Below, piece by piece: positions 17,437 through 27,541 of a stretch of DNA of 64,000 nucleotides. Made by a program: the position numbers and the translations under genes. The DNA is from Pontibacter cellulosilyticus (GTDB taxonomy: Bacteria; Bacteroidota; Bacteroidia; Cytophagales; Hymenobacteraceae), in assembly GCF_014306105.1 (NCBI RefSeq), contig NZ_JACRVF010000002.1, forward strand, positions 332,368-396,367, in the 5' to 3' direction. The notes beneath the pieces are model-generated. The model saw nothing but the letters and a program-made list of their open reading frames with translations, ran no database searches and was not told where the DNA came from. Numbering within the stretch: the first letter of the stretch is position 1; each line of letters begins with the position of its first letter.

Positions 17437-18615
17437 ATGGCTTACGAATCATCAGGAGCACCTGACTACTTCAATATCGACGACCTGCTTACGGAAGAGC
17501 ATCTGCTAATCCGCCAGACCATGCGCGACTTTGTGAAGCGTGAGATTTCGCCTTACATAGAGCAGTGGGCACAGGATGCGCATTTCCCCTCTGAAATCGT
17601 GAAAAAGTTTGGTGATGTAGGTGCCTTTGGCCCAACCATCCCGACAGAGTATGGTGGCGGTGGCCTGGACTATATCAGCTACGGCATCATTATGCAGGAG
17701 ATTGAGCGAGGCGATTCAGGTATGCGTTCTACAGCTTCGGTGCAAGGCTCCCTGGTGATGTACCCAATCTACAAGTATGGCTCTGAGGAGCAGCGCAAAA
17801 AGTATCTTCCTAAATTAGCCAGTGGCGAATGGTTAGGTTGCTTCGGCTTAACCGAACCAGATTTTGGCTCCAACCCGGGTGGTATGATGACGAATATCAA
17901 AGACATGGGTGACCATTACCTGCTTAACGGTGCCAAGATGTGGATCTCTAACTCTCCGGAGTGCCAGGTGGCCGTAGTATGGGCAAAGAATGAGGAAGGC
18001 CGCATTAAAGGTGTGATCGTAGAGCGTGGCATGGAAGGTTTCTCTACGCCTGAAATCCATAATAAATGGAGCCTGCGTGCCAGCACTACAGGAGAGCTGG
18101 TATTTGATAACGTGAAAATCCCGAAGGAAAATATCATGCCTAACGTAGAGGGCCTTCGCGGTCCTTTGGGATGCCTTGATTCTGCCCGTTATGGTATTTC
18201 GTGGGGTGCTATCGGTGCCGCCATCGATTGCTATGAGTCAGCAAAGAAATACAGTATGGAGCGCATCCAGTTTGATAAACCTATTGGTGCATTCCAGTTA
18301 ACGCAGAAAAAGCTGGCAGAAATGCTTACAGAGATCACTAAAGCCCAGTTGATGGTATGGCGTTTAGGTACTTTGATGAATGAAGGGAAAGCATCTACGC
18401 AGCAGATATCGATGGCCAAGCGAAACAGCGTAGATATGGCCCTGCACATTGCCCGTGAGGCACGTCAGATTCATGGTGGTATGGGTATAACAGGTGAATA
18501 CCCGATCATGCGTCATATGATGAACCTGGAGTCGGTAATAACCTACGAAGGCACACACGACATTCACCTGCTGATCACAGGGGCTGATATCACAGGTATT
18601 TCTGCATTTAAATAA
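17437..18615 (+). CDS. gcdH: Acyl-CoA dehydrogenase, glutaryl-CoA dehydrogenase type
   Basis: The 392-residue flavoenzyme aligns by eye with human and bacterial glutaryl-CoA dehydrogenase along its full length. It has RSTASVQGSLVMYPIYKYG, GCFGLTEPDFGSNPGGM, WSLRASTTGELVFDNV and the catalytic-base segment ESVITYEGTHDIH near the C-terminus. The active-site Arg and the TYEGTHDIH Glu that mark the GCDH branch are present. It oxidatively decarboxylates glutaryl-CoA to crotonyl-CoA in lysine/tryptophan breakdown and passes electrons to ETF. It stands alone with its own terminator. Another short-chain acyl-CoA dehydrogenase activity is a less likely alternative. Confidence 0.9.
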   Translation: MAYESSGAPDYFNIDDLLTEEHLLIRQTMRDFVKREISPYIEQWAQDAHFPSEIVKKFGDVGAFGPTIPTEYGGGGLDYISYGIIMQEIERGDSGMRSTASVQGSLVMYPIYKYGSEEQRKKYLPKLASGEWLGCFGLTEPDFGSNPGGMMTNIKDMGDHYLLNGAKMWISNSPECQVAVVWAKNEEGRIKGVIVERGMEGFSTPEIHNKWSLRASTTGELVFDNVKIPKENIMPNVEGLRGPLGCLDSARYGISWGAIGAAIDCYESAKKYSMERIQFDKPIGAFQLTQKKLAEMLTEITKAQLMVWRLGTLMNEGKASTQQISMAKRNSVDMALHIAREARQIHGGMGITGEYPIMRHMMNLESVITYEGTHDIHLLITGADITGISAFK

Positions 18616-18640
18616 TCGTTGATCGGGTGGTAAAGTATAA

Positions 18641-18671
18641 GAAGGCAGCTGCGTGAGTGGCTGTCTTTTTT
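18641..18671 (+). terminator. Rho-independent terminator
   Basis: AAGGCAGC pairs with GGCTGTCTT (one wobble or mismatch) before TTTTTT, after gcdH. Confidence 0.75.
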
Positions 18672-19052
18672 GTTGATGTTTTGAACTACCGTCTGTATCT
18701 GTGAGGGGCGAATGAGCAGCAGCTGAAGTATAAGTACCATAGCCTCAGCTTTTGCGCAGACAGGTCGCGATCTGTCCCTATGAATGTTTTGCAGTTGCAA
18801 ATGCGCAACTTAGAGGTGTCGATCCCAGTCTTTGTTGTGAGCGAATCATAGACTAAAGAAGGAGAGTAACTAGATAGAAAGGTAGAACTGATTGCTATTG
18901 TTTTTTTGCTAATTATATTAGATTTATATCTAAAAAATATAAAATAATTAGCAAAAATACGTAAATTCGTAAGCTAAAATGGAGCCAATTCTGGTAGTAA
19001 ACTGTTACCATTAAGTGCTGCAAAAGCAGAAAATAAGAATTAATTTTAGAGC
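18672..19052. other. 381-bp non-coding gap with AT-rich nested palindrome
   Basis: No gene is supported. At 18903-18957 a 14-bp inverted repeat (TTTTTGCTAATTAT with ATAATTAGCAAAAA) encloses a second one (TTAGAT/ATCTAA). It lies about 95 bases before ruvB and could be a regulator site, the promoter region of ruvB, or a structural palindrome. Confidence 0.5.
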
Positions 19053-20099
19053 ATGAGGGAAGACTATCTTACTGGCGGCAACGAATACATGACGCCAACC
19101 GAACGCGACATAGACAAGGCGCTCCGTCCGCTTAGTTTCTCTGACTTTACCGGTCAGGATAAGGTGGTAGAGAACTTGAAAATATTCGTGCTGGCTGCAA
19201 AACGCCGTGGTGAAGCACTGGACCACGTGCTGCTGCACGGACCTCCAGGTCTTGGGAAAACTACACTTTCGCATATTATTGCTTCCGAACTGGATGCAGG
19301 TATAAAAATGACTTCGGGACCTGTACTGGATAAGCCAAGCGACTTAGCTGGTTTGCTTACCAACCTGGATCCTAACGATGTATTGTTTATTGACGAGATA
19401 CACCGCCTCAACCCGATTGTGGAAGAGTACCTGTACTCAGCTATGGAGGACTACAAAATTGATATTATGCTGGACTCGGGTCCGAATGCACGTTCTGTGC
19501 AGATCAGCCTGAACCCGTTCACGCTGATTGGTGCTACTACTCGTTCAGGCTTGCTTACATCGCCTTTACGTGCGCGTTTCAGTATTAACTGCCGCCTGGA
19601 GTACTACGATTCGGAGCTATTGACTTCTATTGTGAAGCGTTCCTCAGGTTTGCTGGGAGCACCTATCTATCAGGATGCCGCATTCGAGATTGCTCGCCGT
19701 AGCCGTGGTACACCACGTATTGCTAATAACCTGCTTCGCCGTACCCGCGACTTTGCTCAAGTAAAAGGCGATGGCTCTATCAACGTAGATATTGCAAGGT
19801 TTGCCCTAAATGCGTTAGATGTAGACCACAATGGTCTGGACGATATGGACAACAGAATCCTGACCACTATCATTGATAAATTTAAAGGTGGGCCTGTAGG
19901 TTTATCTACGATTGCAACAGCTTGTGGCGAAGAGTCTGAGACAATTGAAGAAGTGTATGAGCCGTTCCTGATACAGGAGGGTTATATTAAGCGTACAGCG
20001 CGTGGCCGCGAAGCTACTGAGTTAGCGTATCGCCATTTAGGTAAAATTCCGCCACAAGAGATTGCCTCTGGTGGATTGTTTAGCCAGCCGGAAGCGTAA
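19053..20099 (+). CDS. ruvB: Holliday junction branch-migration helicase RuvB
   Basis: At 348 residues it is the usual length. The AAA+ core has Walker [11 protein letters not shown] (about 62-71), the [20 protein letters not shown]alker B and beta-hairpin region, and the sensor 1 segment [17 protein letters not shown]. The C-terminal winged helix carries [22 protein letters not shown] and [12 protein letters not shown]. RuvB hexamers drive branch migration with RuvA, and RuvC then cuts; neither partner gene is nearby, as is common. Met13 (MTPTERD) is an alternative start. It ends just before a symmetrical terminator. Confidence 0.97.
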   Translation: MREDYLTGGNEYMTPTERDIDKALRPLSFSDFTGQDKVVENLKIFVLAAKRRGEALDHVLLHGPPGLGKTTLSHIIASELDAGIKMTSGPVLDKPSDLAGLLTNLDPNDVLFIDEIHRLNPIVEEYLYSAMEDYKIDIMLDSGPNARSVQISLNPFTLIGATTRSGLLTSPLRARFSINCRLEYYDSELLTSIVKRSSGLLGAPIYQDAAFEIARRSRGTPRIANNLLRRTRDFAQVKGDGSINVDIARFALNALDVDHNGLDDMDNRILTTIIDKFKGGPVGLSTIATACGEESETIEEVYEPFLIQEGYIKRTARGREATELAYRHLGKIPPQEIASGGLFSQPEA

Positions 20100-20123
20100 A
20101 AAATAACTGTTTGTGATAAAGTT

Positions 20124-20153
20124 AAAAAAGCAGGCTATATGGCCTGCTTTTTT
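20124..20153. terminator. Bidirectional terminator
   Basis: AAAAAAGCAGGC pairs with GCCTGCTTTTTT around a 6-base loop. It works for ruvB and for the convergent RidA-like gene. Confidence 0.92.
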
Positions 20154-20203
20154 GCTTATCTTATTTTCGGATTAAAGCTGTTCCTTAGAACTGCTTTAAT
20201 TTA

Positions 20204-20647
20204 TTATTCAGTTTTCTTTATCTCTGCGATAAGCTCCACCTCCAGTACAGACGCTTCATCAAACAAACGATCTATTTGTACCCAAGTGGCAGCAGGGGAG
20301 TGGGTGCCATAGTATTTCTTCCGGACTGCTATACTTTTCTTTGTGGCTTCCATGTCGCGGGTGTAAAGGTTCTCCTTCACCACATGGGTAAAGTCCAGTC
20401 CATACTTCTTTAGCGTTAGCTCCAGCGTTTTATATACGCGTTCCGTCGCCTCATCCATAGTTCCGCTGCCAACAGTACCAGAGATGTAGAGCATATTGCC
20501 ACTGCGGTAAGCTTGCGCATAGTTATACTCTTTCTCGCCGGGGTGCAGGTGGAATACTTTACCGTTCTTCTCCAGAATTCCCTGAGCTTTAACTTCTACC
20601 AAAAGAGCAAGGCAAAGTAACAGTAAGATTGCAAATAATTTTTTCAT
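20204..20647 (-). CDS. Exported RidA/YjgF-family protein lacking the catalytic Arg
   Basis: The 147-residue product has an N-terminal signal peptide (LFAILLLLCLALLVEVKAQ) followed by a YjgF/RidA fold. NYAQAYRSGNMLYISGTVG and a C-terminal VLEVELIAE strand are typical. Classical RidA deaminases carry PAR-S/T before the last strands, where Arg binds the imine carboxylate. Here the site reads PAATWVQIDRLF, so that Arg is missing. Together with export to the periplasm this argues against ordinary enamine/imine deamination. The true role is unknown; ligand binding or a peptidoglycan-related deamination are guesses. Confidence 0.82.
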   Translation of the reverse strand: MKKLFAILLLLCLALLVEVKAQGILEKNGKVFHLHPGEKEYNYAQAYRSGNMLYISGTVGSGTMDEATERVYKTLELTLKKYGLDFTHVVKENLYTRDMEATKKSIAVRKKYYGTHSPAATWVQIDRLFDEASVLEVELIAEIKKTE

Positions 20648-20854
20648 AGTGTTTATAGATTATGGTTTGATGCCAGAAAGGTAGCAAAAGCTCAGAATTA
20701 AGTATAAGATTTTACACACTTTAACTAAATTTATACTTTATAAAGTGCAGTAAAAACTTATTTCCTGCACAGAAAAGAAAAGCGTAAAATCGATCATACA
20801 ACCATAACTGATCACTAAAGTCTGTTTTAATCTGCTGTTGGATTTATTTTGCCT

Positions 20855-20862
20855 TACTTTTG
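20855..20862 (+). promoter_or_regulatory. -7 box (TACTTTTG) for queG
   Basis: It matches TAnnTTTG and predicts a start of transcription near 20869, about 40 bases before the TTG start codon. Confidence 0.5.
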
Positions 20863-20909
20863 TTCTTTAAACCATAAAGGTAAAGTATAAAAGCGGCACC
20901 AAGTACAAA

Positions 20910-21860
20910 TTGAGCAGAGAGAAGTATACATATCTTGTAAAGCAGAAGGCAAAGGAGCTGGGTTTTATGTACTGTGGCATTTCTAAAGCAGAATTTCTGG
21001 AGAAAGAGGCGCCGAGGCTGGAGCGTTGGCTAAACCAGAATATGCACGGACAGATGCACTACATGGAAAACCATTTCGATAAGCGCCTGGACCCGCGCTT
21101 GCTTGTAGATGGCGCCAAAACTGTGGTGTCGTTGCTATTAAATTACTTTCCTGCCAAAGAAAACCAGCAGCAAGAGGAAGATACTTATAAAATATCAAAG
21201 TATGCTTACGGCACCGACTACCACTTTGTAATAAAAGACAAGCTAAAGGAGCTTTTGAATTATATCAACGAAGAGATAGGAGAAGTAGGAGGCCGTTGCT
21301 TCGTAGACTCAGCGCCGGTGTTGGATAAGGCGTGGGCAAAGAAAAGCGGTTTGGGCTGGGTTGGCAAAAACTCGAATCTGATAACTCCGCAGGTAGGCAG
21401 TTTTTACTTTATAGCTGAGCTGATCATTGACCTGGAGTTGGAACCCGATGGGCCAATAAAAGACTATTGTGGCTCTTGCACTCGTTGTATCGATGCCTGC
21501 CCAACTAATGCCATTGTAGAGCCTTACGTGGTGGATGGGAGCAAGTGCATTTCCTATTTTACCATTGAGCTGAAAGACCAGCTGCCACAGGAAATGAACG
21601 GCAAGTTCGGCAATTGGGTATTTGGGTGCGACATTTGCCAGGATGTCTGCCCCTGGAACCGCTTCAGCAAGCCGCACAATGAGCCAGCATTTCAGGCGCA
21701 CCCGCAACTAACGCAGATGAAAACCAGCGATTGGCAGGAGCTGACACAGGAGGTCTTCTCTCAGTTATTTAAGAAATCAGCGGTAAAGCGCACAGGATAC
21801 AATGGTCTGCTGCGCAACATCATGTTTGTGCAGGGAAAAGCCACTGCCCAAGAAGAATAG
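20910..21860 (+). CDS. queG: Epoxyqueuosine reductase QueG (TTG start)
   Basis: QueG catalyses the last step of queuosine synthesis in tRNA, reducing epoxyqueuosine with cobalamin and two [4Fe-4S] clusters. The 316 residues include [18 protein letters not shown], the ferredoxin-like [16 protein letters not shown] (first cluster set) and [12 protein letters not shown] (second set). The start is TTG at 20910: the family N-terminus ([12 protein letters not shown]) begins before the first ATG, which lies 19 codons downstream. The next gene converges on it with only a 3-base gap. Confidence 0.93.
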   Translation: MSREKYTYLVKQKAKELGFMYCGISKAEFLEKEAPRLERWLNQNMHGQMHYMENHFDKRLDPRLLVDGAKTVVSLLLNYFPAKENQQQEEDTYKISKYAYGTDYHFVIKDKLKELLNYINEEIGEVGGRCFVDSAPVLDKAWAKKSGLGWVGKNSNLITPQVGSFYFIAELIIDLELEPDGPIKDYCGSCTRCIDACPTNAIVEPYVVDGSKCISYFTIELKDQLPQEMNGKFGNWVFGCDICQDVCPWNRFSKPHNEPAFQAHPQLTQMKTSDWQELTQEVFSQLFKKSAVKRTGYNGLLRNIMFVQGKATAQEE

Positions 21861-21863
21861 CAC

Positions 21864-22055
21864 CTAAACCTGTGCTTTGGCAAATACCTTATTAAGCACC
21901 AGCAGGTACATGCCAGAAAACTGTGCATAGCACCATTTTTTAAGTTCCTGTAATTCTTCTTTGATTAATACTTTGAAGGCTTTTCGAAGCTCCTTTTCAA
22001 ACAGCATCTTGTCGAAGCTAACCTTCAGCAAAATGGTTTTAATGTATTCTAACAT
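21864..22055 (-). CDS. Small conserved-looking hypothetical protein
   Basis: This is a 63-residue Lys/Glu/Leu-rich protein with predicted helices (LLKVSFDKMLFEKELRKAF, then EELQELKKWCYAQF). No signal peptide or membrane segment is visible. Its length, ATG start and helical pattern look like a real small cytoplasmic protein of this bacterial group, but I cannot assign a function. It ends 3 bases from the convergent queG stop, so the pair must tolerate antisense overlap of transcripts. Confidence 0.6.
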   Translation of the reverse strand: MLEYIKTILLKVSFDKMLFEKELRKAFKVLIKEELQELKKWCYAQFSGMYLLVLNKVFAKAQV

Positions 22056-22369
22056 TTCGGTAGGCGAATGAATGATAATCTGCTTTTAATTACGTTGCAG
22101 GGGAAAAAAGTTGCTTTTTATCTCATTAATTATCACAAATGTATTAAAAAATATTACCAAATTTAAATGATGTTGATTATGTGTCGAACATAACACAAGT
22201 CATTGTTTTCCTCCCTACATTAACAACGGCTAATATTCAGCTTAAGTATAAAGTTTATGCTTGTTTCAGCATCGCTATTAATGTGCCAGTTTCTGTCATC
22301 CCGGAGCAATGTTGCAAGCTGTACTTACCCATAGAAAACAGGCAACTAGAGTAAGTGCCGGAATTTAGT
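22056..22369. other. Non-coding gap, 314 bp
   Basis: This is AT-rich DNA without a convincing gene, RNA or repeat. It should hold the upstream signals of the minus-strand small gene and lead into the -7 box of the BatD-like gene. Confidence 0.4.
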
Positions 22370-22377
22370 TAAATTTG
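22370..22377 (+). promoter_or_regulatory. -7 box (TAAATTTG) for batD-like/aroC
   Basis: It matches TAnnTTTG exactly. The predicted transcript start near 22383 lies upstream of ATG 22417 but downstream of the alternative TTG at 22375, so it decides the start codon. Confidence 0.6.
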
Positions 22378-22416
22378 CTACGGTACACGTGTTGGTACCA
22401 TCCTGTTAAGTTGGAT

Positions 22417-23862
22417 ATGCGCCCTTTTGCCCTTTTTCTGTTTTTGATATTTGCCCTAACTGTGCCCGGACTGGCGCAGCAGGTAAGTATTGAATTAGGC
22501 AAAAGCCCCTTGCCCATAAACCAATATTACACCGTTTCTATAAAGCTGCAGGACGAACAGCTGAAAGAATACACACCCTTCCCCGAGATAGAAGGGTTTA
22601 AGAAAAGCACCCGTTACTCCTCTGAGAAAACGGTAACAGTGGGTGGCGTTACCAATATCATCCGAACCTATACCCAGAACTATGCTCCGCTGGAGGAAGG
22701 TGACTTTATACTGAAGCCATTCACCATGAAGGTGAACGGTACTACGGTGCAGTCGCAGGGGATGGCTATTAAGGTTGTACCGATGCAGGCAGGCACGGCG
22801 CAGGGCCCAAACCTGCCCGATCTGATTGAAGAGCAGGACAAGCAGGCGCCTACCAGCGAAGAAATTGAGTTTGTTGATAAGGAGGATAATGCGTTCCTGC
22901 GGCTGTACACCAGCAAAGAAAAAGTGTTTGTAGGCGAAGGCGTAGATGTGGCTTTATACTTTTACCTGGCCGAGGATGACCAGCGCCTGCTTGATTTCCA
23001 TGATTTTGCCAACCAGATAACAGGCATCATCAAACAGATAAAGCAGCCGAATGTGTGGGAAGAGACGTTTGACTTTTCGGAGATAACGCCGGAGAACGTA
23101 ACGGTGCAGGGCAAGCCTTACCTGCGGTTCAGGCTTTACGAGGCTGTGCTTTACCCTTTAAACCTACAGCCACTCAAGTTTCCGCAGTTGCAGCTAAAAA
23201 TGATAAAGTATAAAGTTGCCAAAACTCCAAACCTGCTTACCGAAGACCGACAGGAAGGATTTAAGACATTTTACAGCAGAGAGCGACAGGTAGAGGTAAT
23301 GGAGTTGCCGCCGCACCCGTTGCGCAATGTGGTGCCGGTGGGCAATTATACTTTGCTTGAGAGCATCTCCAAAAAGCAGGTATCGGTAAACAAAAGCTTT
23401 AGATATTTATTTGAGATAATAGGAGAGGGTAACTTAGATGCTGTGATGCCGCCTACGCCTGCAGCTCCGGCTGGTTTGGAGTTTTATCCGCCGGATGTTC
23501 GGCAGGATGTAACGAGGCGTGCAGGCAGGGTGTCGGGTGCGAAAAGCTTTTCGTACAATGTGCTGCCCCGTGAACCGGGTACCTATGAGCTAAGCAATGC
23601 TATAGAGTGGATATACTTTAACCCTGTAACAGCTGCTTATGATACCCTGCGGCCATCTTTGCAGGTTACAGTAACCGGCGCCCGCGACAGCGATGCCTTG
23701 GTGCTGTCGCGCGATCTGGGAGCTTTCTACAACATTATCGAGAATGAAGACAATACGTTGGTTAGCCTTCATTTTTTCGAGGAAATAAAGCGTTATACAA
23801 ACATTATACTTGCCGTACTGCTAGTGGTGTCGGCATTTGTATTTCTAAAAAACAGAGCATGA
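22417..23862 (+). CDS. BatD-family (oxygen-tolerance) membrane protein
   Basis: The 481-residue protein starts with signal peptide [21 protein letters not shown]. Extracytoplasmic beta-domains follow: [22 protein letters not shown], the [17 protein letters not shown] repeat of BatD, and a second unit with [22 protein letters not shown]. One C-terminal membrane helix ([16 protein letters not shown]) ends the protein. BatD proteins belong to the Bat operon linked to stress tolerance, but no batA, batB, batC or batE is adjacent here. Its stop codon overlaps the aroC start (ATGA), so the two are translationally coupled. Confidence 0.82.
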   Translation: MRPFALFLFLIFALTVPGLAQQVSIELGKSPLPINQYYTVSIKLQDEQLKEYTPFPEIEGFKKSTRYSSEKTVTVGGVTNIIRTYTQNYAPLEEGDFILKPFTMKVNGTTVQSQGMAIKVVPMQAGTAQGPNLPDLIEEQDKQAPTSEEIEFVDKEDNAFLRLYTSKEKVFVGEGVDVALYFYLAEDDQRLLDFHDFANQITGIIKQIKQPNVWEETFDFSEITPENVTVQGKPYLRFRLYEAVLYPLNLQPLKFPQLQLKMIKYKVAKTPNLLTEDRQEGFKTFYSRERQVEVMELPPHPLRNVVPVGNYTLLESISKKQVSVNKSFRYLFEIIGEGNLDAVMPPTPAAPAGLEFYPPDVRQDVTRRAGRVSGAKSFSYNVLPREPGTYELSNAIEWIYFNPVTAAYDTLRPSLQVTVTGARDSDALVLSRDLGAFYNIIENEDNTLVSLHFFEEIKRYTNIILAVLLVVSAFVFLKNRA

Positions 23863-24938
23863 GTAATTCATATGGTAAACTTTTTAAGATAACTACATTT
23901 GGCGAATCGCATGGCCCGGCAGTAGGAGTGATAATAGACGGTTGCCCTGCCGGGCTGGAGATAAGTGTAGAAGAAATACAGCATGCCCTGGATCGCCGCC
24001 GCCCCGGCCAGTCAGATATAACCACGCCGCGCAAAGAAGAAGATAAAGTAACCATACTTTCCGGCATATTTGAAGGCAAGACTACCGGTACACCCATTAC
24101 CCTGGTGGTAAATAACAAAGATCAGCACAGCCACGATTACAGCCATATTCAGCACGCCTACCGTCCATCGCATGCTGATTATACTTATACCGCCAAGTAT
24201 GGTACCCGCGACTACCGTGGCGGAGGCCGCAGCTCGGCACGCGAAACCGTAGCACGTGTGGCTGCCGGTGCATTGGCCATGAAGCTGCTGCAAAACTACG
24301 GCATCAGTGTAAATGCTTTTGTATCGCAGGTTGGTAAGGTAAAGCTGCGCAAACATTACTCTAAGTTAGATTTTAGTAAAATTGATGCTAATAAAGTGCG
24401 CTGCCCCGATGGTAAGATAGCTGCCCGCATGATAGGTGTGGTAGAAGAAGCCCGCGATAACCTGGATACTATCGGAGGTGTAGTTAGCTGTGTGATTCAG
24501 GGCGTGCCAGCCGGCCTGGGTGAGCCAGTGTTTGACAAGCTTCATGCTGAATTAGGCAAGGCCATGCTAAGTATAAATGCTGTAAAAGGCTTCGAATATG
24601 GCAGCGGCTTTGAGGGGGTAAGTATGCACGGTTCTGAGCACAACGACCAGTTTTATACAGACAACGAAGGAAATATCAAAACAAGAACAAACCATTCCGG
24701 AGGTATACAGGGTGGCATCAGCAATGGGCAGGACATATACTTTAATGTAGCATTTAAACCGGTTGCCACTATACTTCAGCCCCAACAAACAATTAACGAT
24801 GCCGGCGAGGATATTACCCTGCAGGGCAAAGGTCGCCATGATCCTTGTGTACTGCCACGCGCCGTTCCTATAGTAGATGCCATGGCTGCGCTGGTTATTG
24901 CTGACTTCCTGCTGCGCCAGAAAGTTAATAAAGTATAA
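23859..24938 (+). CDS. aroC: Chorismate synthase
   Basis: AroC converts EPSP to chorismate, the last shared step of aromatic amino-acid synthesis, and needs reduced FMN. The 359 residues show all three family signatures: [19 protein letters not shown] near the N-terminus, the internal [21 protein letters not shown], and [17 protein letters not shown] near the C-terminus. The start overlaps the preceding batD-like gene by 4 bases. Other aro genes are not in the window. Confidence 0.97.
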   Translation: MSNSYGKLFKITTFGESHGPAVGVIIDGCPAGLEISVEEIQHALDRRRPGQSDITTPRKEEDKVTILSGIFEGKTTGTPITLVVNNKDQHSHDYSHIQHAYRPSHADYTYTAKYGTRDYRGGGRSSARETVARVAAGALAMKLLQNYGISVNAFVSQVGKVKLRKHYSKLDFSKIDANKVRCPDGKIAARMIGVVEEARDNLDTIGGVVSCVIQGVPAGLGEPVFDKLHAELGKAMLSINAVKGFEYGSGFEGVSMHGSEHNDQFYTDNEGNIKTRTNHSGGIQGGISNGQDIYFNVAFKPVATILQPQQTINDAGEDITLQGKGRHDPCVLPRAVPIVDAMAALVIADFLLRQKVNKV

Positions 24939-25182
24939 GTATAGTTTTAAAGATATTCTGATTTACCACAGCGGCAGGAATTTAGTCTCACTTTAAGAGC
25001 TCTTTTGTGCTCCTCATATAGAGTTGATTTATCCTGGAGAATGGCAAAAAAAGTAGTGGGAACTATATATTATATTATAGTGAAAGCTGCAGCTTAAAAT
25101 TACTCTAATGACTTTTAGACAACTTATCAGCTTGTATATCCAAATACTTCATGCTTGCTGCTGCTTTGTATTTTGAAGTGCT

Positions 25183-25246
25183 AGAGTATAAAAACAGAAG
25201 CGCCGCCTCTTTTATACAAGGGGCGGCGCTTCTGTTTTTATACTCT
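25183..25246. terminator. Bidirectional terminator with about 26-bp stem
   Basis: 25183-25209 pairs with 25220-25246 almost perfectly; the core is GAAGCGCCGCC with GGCGGCGCTTC and the flanks are AGAGTATAAAAAC-type. It closes the antiporter gene (minus) and aroC (plus). The outer stem contains the abundant AGTATAA word and its complement. Confidence 0.92.
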
Positions 25247-25251
25247 AATGC

Positions 25252-26640
25252 TTAGAATAATTTCAGGTATACGACCAAGTACCACACTAATATAAGAGCC
25301 GGTAACAAGAACGGAATAGAATAACGCACAATATAAGCGAAGAAAGTTGGCATCTTTATGCCTGCACTTTCTGCAATGGCTTTTACCATGAAGTTAGGAC
25401 CGTTGCCAATATATGTGAACGCACCGAATAGTACAGCTGCCAGCGAGATAGCCTCTAATAAAATTAAAGTTTCTGGGTCAGCGCCAGTGCCTGTGGCAAA
25501 TGCTTTAACTTCTACTACACTGTTCTGTGCCATATCATACTTCGCCATGGCCAGCGATAAGAAGTTGGCATAGGTAGGAGCGTTATCTAAGAAGCCAGAA
25601 AGTGAACCGGTTGCCCAGTAAAGGAAATTCGGTGTAATATACTGCGAGAACTCAGGCGATGAAGCTATAGCTGCTGAAAGCTGCAGGGCAGGCATCATGG
25701 TAAAGAAGATACCAAAGAACAGAAACACCACTTCAAGGATTGGGTGGAAGTTAAATTGGTTTCCTGCTAACGCTGTTTTGCTAGAGAATTTGAAACAAGC
25801 AAAAGCTGCTGATAACTGTATAATCTCGCGTAGGAAAGAAAACTTGTTGCCATCGTAGGCGATGTGCGGTAATCCTTCTATCACGTTAGGGTCTAGGAAA
25901 ATGGCACCTATGATAATAGCCAACCAAAACAGGTTGCGCTTCCCACTTACATAAAACTCTGTCTTCTCTTCGTTTTTAGCTACTACCTCTGGGCGGGGTG
26001 TGTAAGCGGTTTCTTTATTTCTGCTATCAATTAAAAAGAAGATAAGGCAAAGCAGTGCAATAGTTAGTACCCATGGCGTAAACAGGTGTTGTAATGTCCA
26101 GAAAAAAGGTACTCCTTTCAGGAATCCGATAAACAACGGAGGATCTCCTAGTGGAGTAAGTAAACCGCCAGCGTTACTAACTATAAAGATAAAGAATACG
26201 ATCTGGTAGGGCTTAATGCGGTGTACATTCAGGCGGATAAAAGGACGTATCAAGAGCAGTGATGCTCCCGTTGTGCCCACTAAATTTGCCAGCACAGCCC
26301 CAACCGCAACTAAGGCTACGTTCATGGCAGGTGTTGCATTCGCGTTGATATTGATGTAAATACCACCGGCAGCTATGTACAACGAGCTTAAAAGTATAGC
26401 AAAAGAGGCATACTCGAAGAAAGTATGCACTGGCATGTGGTAATCGCCTAAGGCAAAAATATAATAACCTAAAACAGCCAAGCCTAAGGTAACAGCAATG
26501 GTCTTATAATTGTGCTCCCAAAAGTGGCCAAAGAAAATAGGCCCGGCGGCAATCATACCTATCAGAATAAGAAAAGGAATAATAAGGAACGCCGGTGCTA
26601 TGTGTTGAGACTGCACCAGAAATATAAAGTTGTTCAGCAT
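25252..26640 (-). CDS. Sodium:proton antiporter-like protein, CitMHS/NhaD superfamily
   Basis: The 462-residue protein has about 11-12 membrane helices. Characteristic segments are NLVGTTGASLLLIRPFIRLN, VSNAGGLLTPLGDPPLFIGF and SGFLDNAPTYANFLSLA. The paired re-entrant regions with GTTGAS and FLDNAPTY are as expected in the ion transporter superfamily of ArsB, NhaD and CitMHS. The likely role is Na+/H+ exchange in the inner membrane; citrate-metal transport is the alternative implied by the family name. It is transcribed alone, with a -7 box just upstream (26687-26694). Confidence 0.85.
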   Translation of the reverse strand: MLNNFIFLVQSQHIAPAFLIIPFLILIGMIAAGPIFFGHFWEHNYKTIAVTLGLAVLGYYIFALGDYHMPVHTFFEYASFAILLSSLYIAAGGIYININANATPAMNVALVAVGAVLANLVGTTGASLLLIRPFIRLNVHRIKPYQIVFFIFIVSNAGGLLTPLGDPPLFIGFLKGVPFFWTLQHLFTPWVLTIALLCLIFFLIDSRNKETAYTPRPEVVAKNEEKTEFYVSGKRNLFWLAIIIGAIFLDPNVIEGLPHIAYDGNKFSFLREIIQLSAAFACFKFSSKTALAGNQFNFHPILEVVFLFFGIFFTMMPALQLSAAIASSPEFSQYITPNFLYWATGSLSGFLDNAPTYANFLSLAMAKYDMAQNSVVEVKAFATGTGADPETLILLEAISLAAVLFGAFTYIGNGPNFMVKAIAESAGIKMPTFFAYIVRYSIPFLLPALILVWYLVVYLKLF

Positions 26641-26686
26641 GTCTAGATTAGTGCGGTAAGAAAAGGTAATTTAATTTGTTGTTGCA

Positions 26687-26694
26687 CAAAGATA
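26687..26694 (-). promoter_or_regulatory. -7 box for the antiporter gene (minus strand TATCTTTG)
   Basis: On the minus strand it reads TATCTTTG, 46 bases before the start codon. The divergent Nfu gene has its own box at 26799. Confidence 0.5.
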
Positions 26695-26798
26695 CATTTT
26701 CTAGCTTAAATAGCCACCCCATTTGGCGGTATACCCTAGGCAGGCCCGGAATTTGTGTAGATACATGTAAAGCGGTTTACTTCGTCGGAAATAATGCC

Positions 26799-26806
26799 TA
26801 ATTTTG
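26799..26806 (+). promoter_or_regulatory. -7 box (TAATTTTG) for the Nfu-type gene
   Basis: It matches TAnnTTTG; a weak -33 (TTTA, ending 26779) lies 19 bases upstream. Confidence 0.55.
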
Positions 26807-26854
26807 GAAACTTAAAGCGACACCCGCTAGTTTTAGTTTTAAACAAGATATATC

Positions 26855-27466
26855 ATGTCAGAAAATAAAGAAAAGATGGTTTCGGTTTATGCTGAGGCCA
26901 ACCCCAACCCTGAATCGATGAAGTTTGTGATGAACCAGCAACTGCTGCCAGAAGGGCAGAGCGTGGATTATCCAAACGTAGAAAGTGCAATGGAGTCGCC
27001 GCTGGCGCAGGAGCTGTTCAATTTTGATTACGTTTCTCGTGTATTCATTGCCAGCAACTTCGTTACAATCACTAAGAACTCAGAACTGGAGTGGGTAAAG
27101 CTTATTCCTGAACTGCGTACTTTCTTAAAGTCTTATGTAGAGGCTGGAGGTCCTATTTTTAACGAGGGTTTCTCTGTTAAGAAAGCTGCACCTGCTGAGG
27201 TAGGTGGCGAGACATCCGCAGAAGATGCAGAGATTTCTAAAAAAGTGATCGACTTGCTGGATAACTATGTACGCCCAGCTGTTGAGCAAGATGGCGGCAA
27301 TATTACATTCAAGTCCTATAATGACGGGGTGGTAACAGTGCACCTGCAGGGTTCATGCAGTGGTTGCCCATCAGCAACTGTAACGCTAAAGGCTGGTATC
27401 GAAAACCTGCTGAAGCGCATGGTGCCGGAAGTGAAAGAAGTAGTAGCCGACGGTGTAACGATCTAA
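26855..27466 (+). CDS. Nfu-type iron-sulfur cluster scaffold protein
   Basis: The 203-residue protein has an N-terminal Nfu_N domain (about 8-95, EANPNPESMKFVMNQQLLP) and a C-terminal NifU-like domain (about 120-200). The latter carries RPAVEQDGGNITFKSYNDG and the cluster-binding GSCSGCPSATVTLKAGIENL. The two Cys of CSGC bind a [4Fe-4S] cluster at the dimer interface and hand it to target proteins. This two-domain layout is the standard Nfu of Bacteroidetes and mitochondria. It is a single gene, with a strong terminator after it. Confidence 0.94.
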   Translation: MSENKEKMVSVYAEANPNPESMKFVMNQQLLPEGQSVDYPNVESAMESPLAQELFNFDYVSRVFIASNFVTITKNSELEWVKLIPELRTFLKSYVEAGGPIFNEGFSVKKAAPAEVGGETSAEDAEISKKVIDLLDNYVRPAVEQDGGNITFKSYNDGVVTVHLQGSCSGCPSATVTLKAGIENLLKRMVPEVKEVVADGVTI

Positions 27467-27488
27467 GTATAATTGTAGGTAAAGTATA

Positions 27489-27523
27489 AAAAGAGCCAGC
27501 CTTGAATAAAGGCTGGCTCTTTT
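27489..27523 (+). terminator. Rho-independent terminator
   Basis: AAAAGAGCCAGCC pairs with GGCTGGCTCTTTT, a 13-bp stem, after the Nfu gene. Confidence 0.92.
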
Positions 27524-27541
27524 GTTCTGTAGCTGCCATAA

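Noticed and set aside
18564..18800. Minus-strand 78-codon frame after gcdH
   Set aside because: Runs through the terminator and into gcdH; no recognisable features.
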